Below the pieces are notes generated by a model. The model was not told the origin of the DNA and did not search any database. It was given only the letters and a program-made list of their open reading frames with translations. Made by a program: the position numbers and the translations under genes. Positions 63,497 to 64,000 of a DNA stretch of 64,000 bases are shown in pieces. Origin of the DNA: Desulfomicrobium apsheronum (GTDB lineage Bacteria; Desulfobacterota; Desulfovibrionia; Desulfovibrionales; Desulfomicrobiaceae). How positions within the stretch are numbered: position 1 is the stretch's first letter; each line of letters opens with the position of its first letter. The stretch covers positions 62,001 through 126,000 of the forward strand of contig NZ_FORX01000010.1 in the NCBI RefSeq assembly GCF_900114115.1, given 5' to 3'.

Positions 63497-64000
63497 ATGC
63501 TTACATCCATGAAGTCCATCATCGACAAGGCCCTGACCCTGCCCAGACAGACCGTGGCCGTAGCCTGCGCCCAGGACGCGGAAGCGCTCACGGCCGTGGC
63601 CGAGGCGCATGCCATGGGTCTGGCCGATTTCATACTGGTCGGGAACACCGACAAGATCAAAGCCATCGCCGAGAGGATCGAACTCGACCTCACGGCGTTT
63701 GAACTTCTCGACGCCCGGGGCGAGGCCTGCGGAGCCGCCGCCACGGTGCAGGTCGTGGCCTCGGGGCGGGCGCAGATACTTCTCAAAGGGTTCGTCGACT
63801 CCTCGGTCCTCTTCAAGGCCGTACTCGACCGCGATGCCGGACTGCGCAACGGTTCCACGGTCAGTCACACCGTGGTCATGGACGTGCCCGGGTTCGACAA
63901 GCTCTATCTGCTGACCGACGCGGCCATGATCATAAAACCCGACCTCGCGACCAAGCGCCAGATCGTGCTCAACGCGGTCAAGGTGGCCCGCGCCCTCGGC
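63497..64000 (+). CDS. ptb: Phosphate butyryltransferase (phosphate acyltransferase), N-terminal part
   Basis: The first 168 codons are present and the gene runs off the right edge. The sequence has the family pattern: TVAVACAQDAEALTAVAEAHAMG near the start, ILLKGFVDSSVLFKAVLDRDAGLR in the middle, and SHTVVMDVPGFDKLYLLTDAAM. Such enzymes exchange acyl-CoA and acyl phosphate, usually with a butyrate kinase next door. Phosphate acetyltransferase of the short type is the alternative. The ATG follows AAGGAGATCCG. Confidence 0.88.
   Translation, partial: MLTSMKSIIDKALTLPRQTVAVACAQDAEALTAVAEAHAMGLADFILVGNTDKIKAIAERIELDLTAFELLDARGEACGAAATVQVVASGRAQILLKGFVDSSVLFKAVLDRDAGLRNGSTVSHTVVMDVPGFDKLYLLTDAAMIIKPDLATKRQIVLNAVKVARALG

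Overview
The window looks like a chromosomal segment of a sulfate-reducing deltaproteobacterium of the Desulfovibrionales, perhaps Desulfomicrobium-like. It is fairly GC-rich and gene-dense. The assignment rests on gene content: a SahR-type ArsR-methyltransferase regulator next to ahcY, heterodisulfide-reductase-like genes (HdrA, MvhD, HdrB, HdrC and a DsrK-like CCG protein), a WtpABC tungstate transporter together with an aldehyde:ferredoxin oxidoreductase, the carboxyspermidine route of polyamine synthesis, and a probable selenocysteine codon. No rRNA or marker gene confirms the species.

Layout. 1-2.9 kb: ahcY (partial) and sahR with a palindromic operator, a DciA-like gene, a secreted metalloprotease-like protein, tRNA-Gln and tRNA-Glu. 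2.9-12 kb: a Fic protein and a four-gene heavy-metal (copper/silver type) RND efflux operon. 12.3-16 kb: an AEC carrier and a polar amino acid ABC transporter. 16.3-22.5 kb: a polyamine operon (speA, carboxy(nor)spermidine synthase, nspC). Its 3' end is duplicated around an AAA ATPase gene. 22.7-26.3 kb: mntP, an AT-rich GNAT-like gene, then aldehyde:ferredoxin oxidoreductase behind a 36-bp perfect palindrome and a structured leader. 26.5-35.5 kb: a c-di-GMP and two-component signalling operon. 35.9-43.1 kb: YdbH-YnbE-YdbL envelope proteins, a DMT exporter and a hybrid kinase. 43.2-54.4 kb: a minus-strand redox operon. 54.9-58.5 kb: a sigma-54 activator, an AspT-type transporter and a thioesterase. 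58.6-64 kb: the tungstate transporter, a small cytochrome c, an MFS exporter and a partial phosphate butyryltransferase.

The most interesting part is the redox operon at 43.2-54.4 kb. From promoter-proximal to distal it encodes an IS3-OrfA-like small protein, HdrA, MvhD, an FrhB/FdhB-like flavoprotein, a 1143-residue double HdrA, HdrC, HdrB, a tandem universal stress protein and a DsrK/TmcB-like iron-sulfur protein. The double HdrA has a receiver-like domain between its ferredoxin and flavin parts, with Gly where the phospho-accepting Asp should be. The last gene is interrupted by one in-frame TGA, exactly where relatives have Cys in a T/G-E-C-G-H motif. A 6-bp hairpin with a G-starting loop follows 22 nt later, as expected of a bacterial SECIS. 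I read this as a selenoprotein in a flavin-based electron-bifurcating or confurcating complex. The divergent sigma-54 activator is the obvious candidate regulator.

The tungsten theme links two distant loci: wtpABC would supply the metal for the aldehyde oxidoreductase. The 9-mer CATAATACG occurs in the palindrome before the oxidoreductase and over the -10 region of wtpA, so a shared regulator is possible but unproven.
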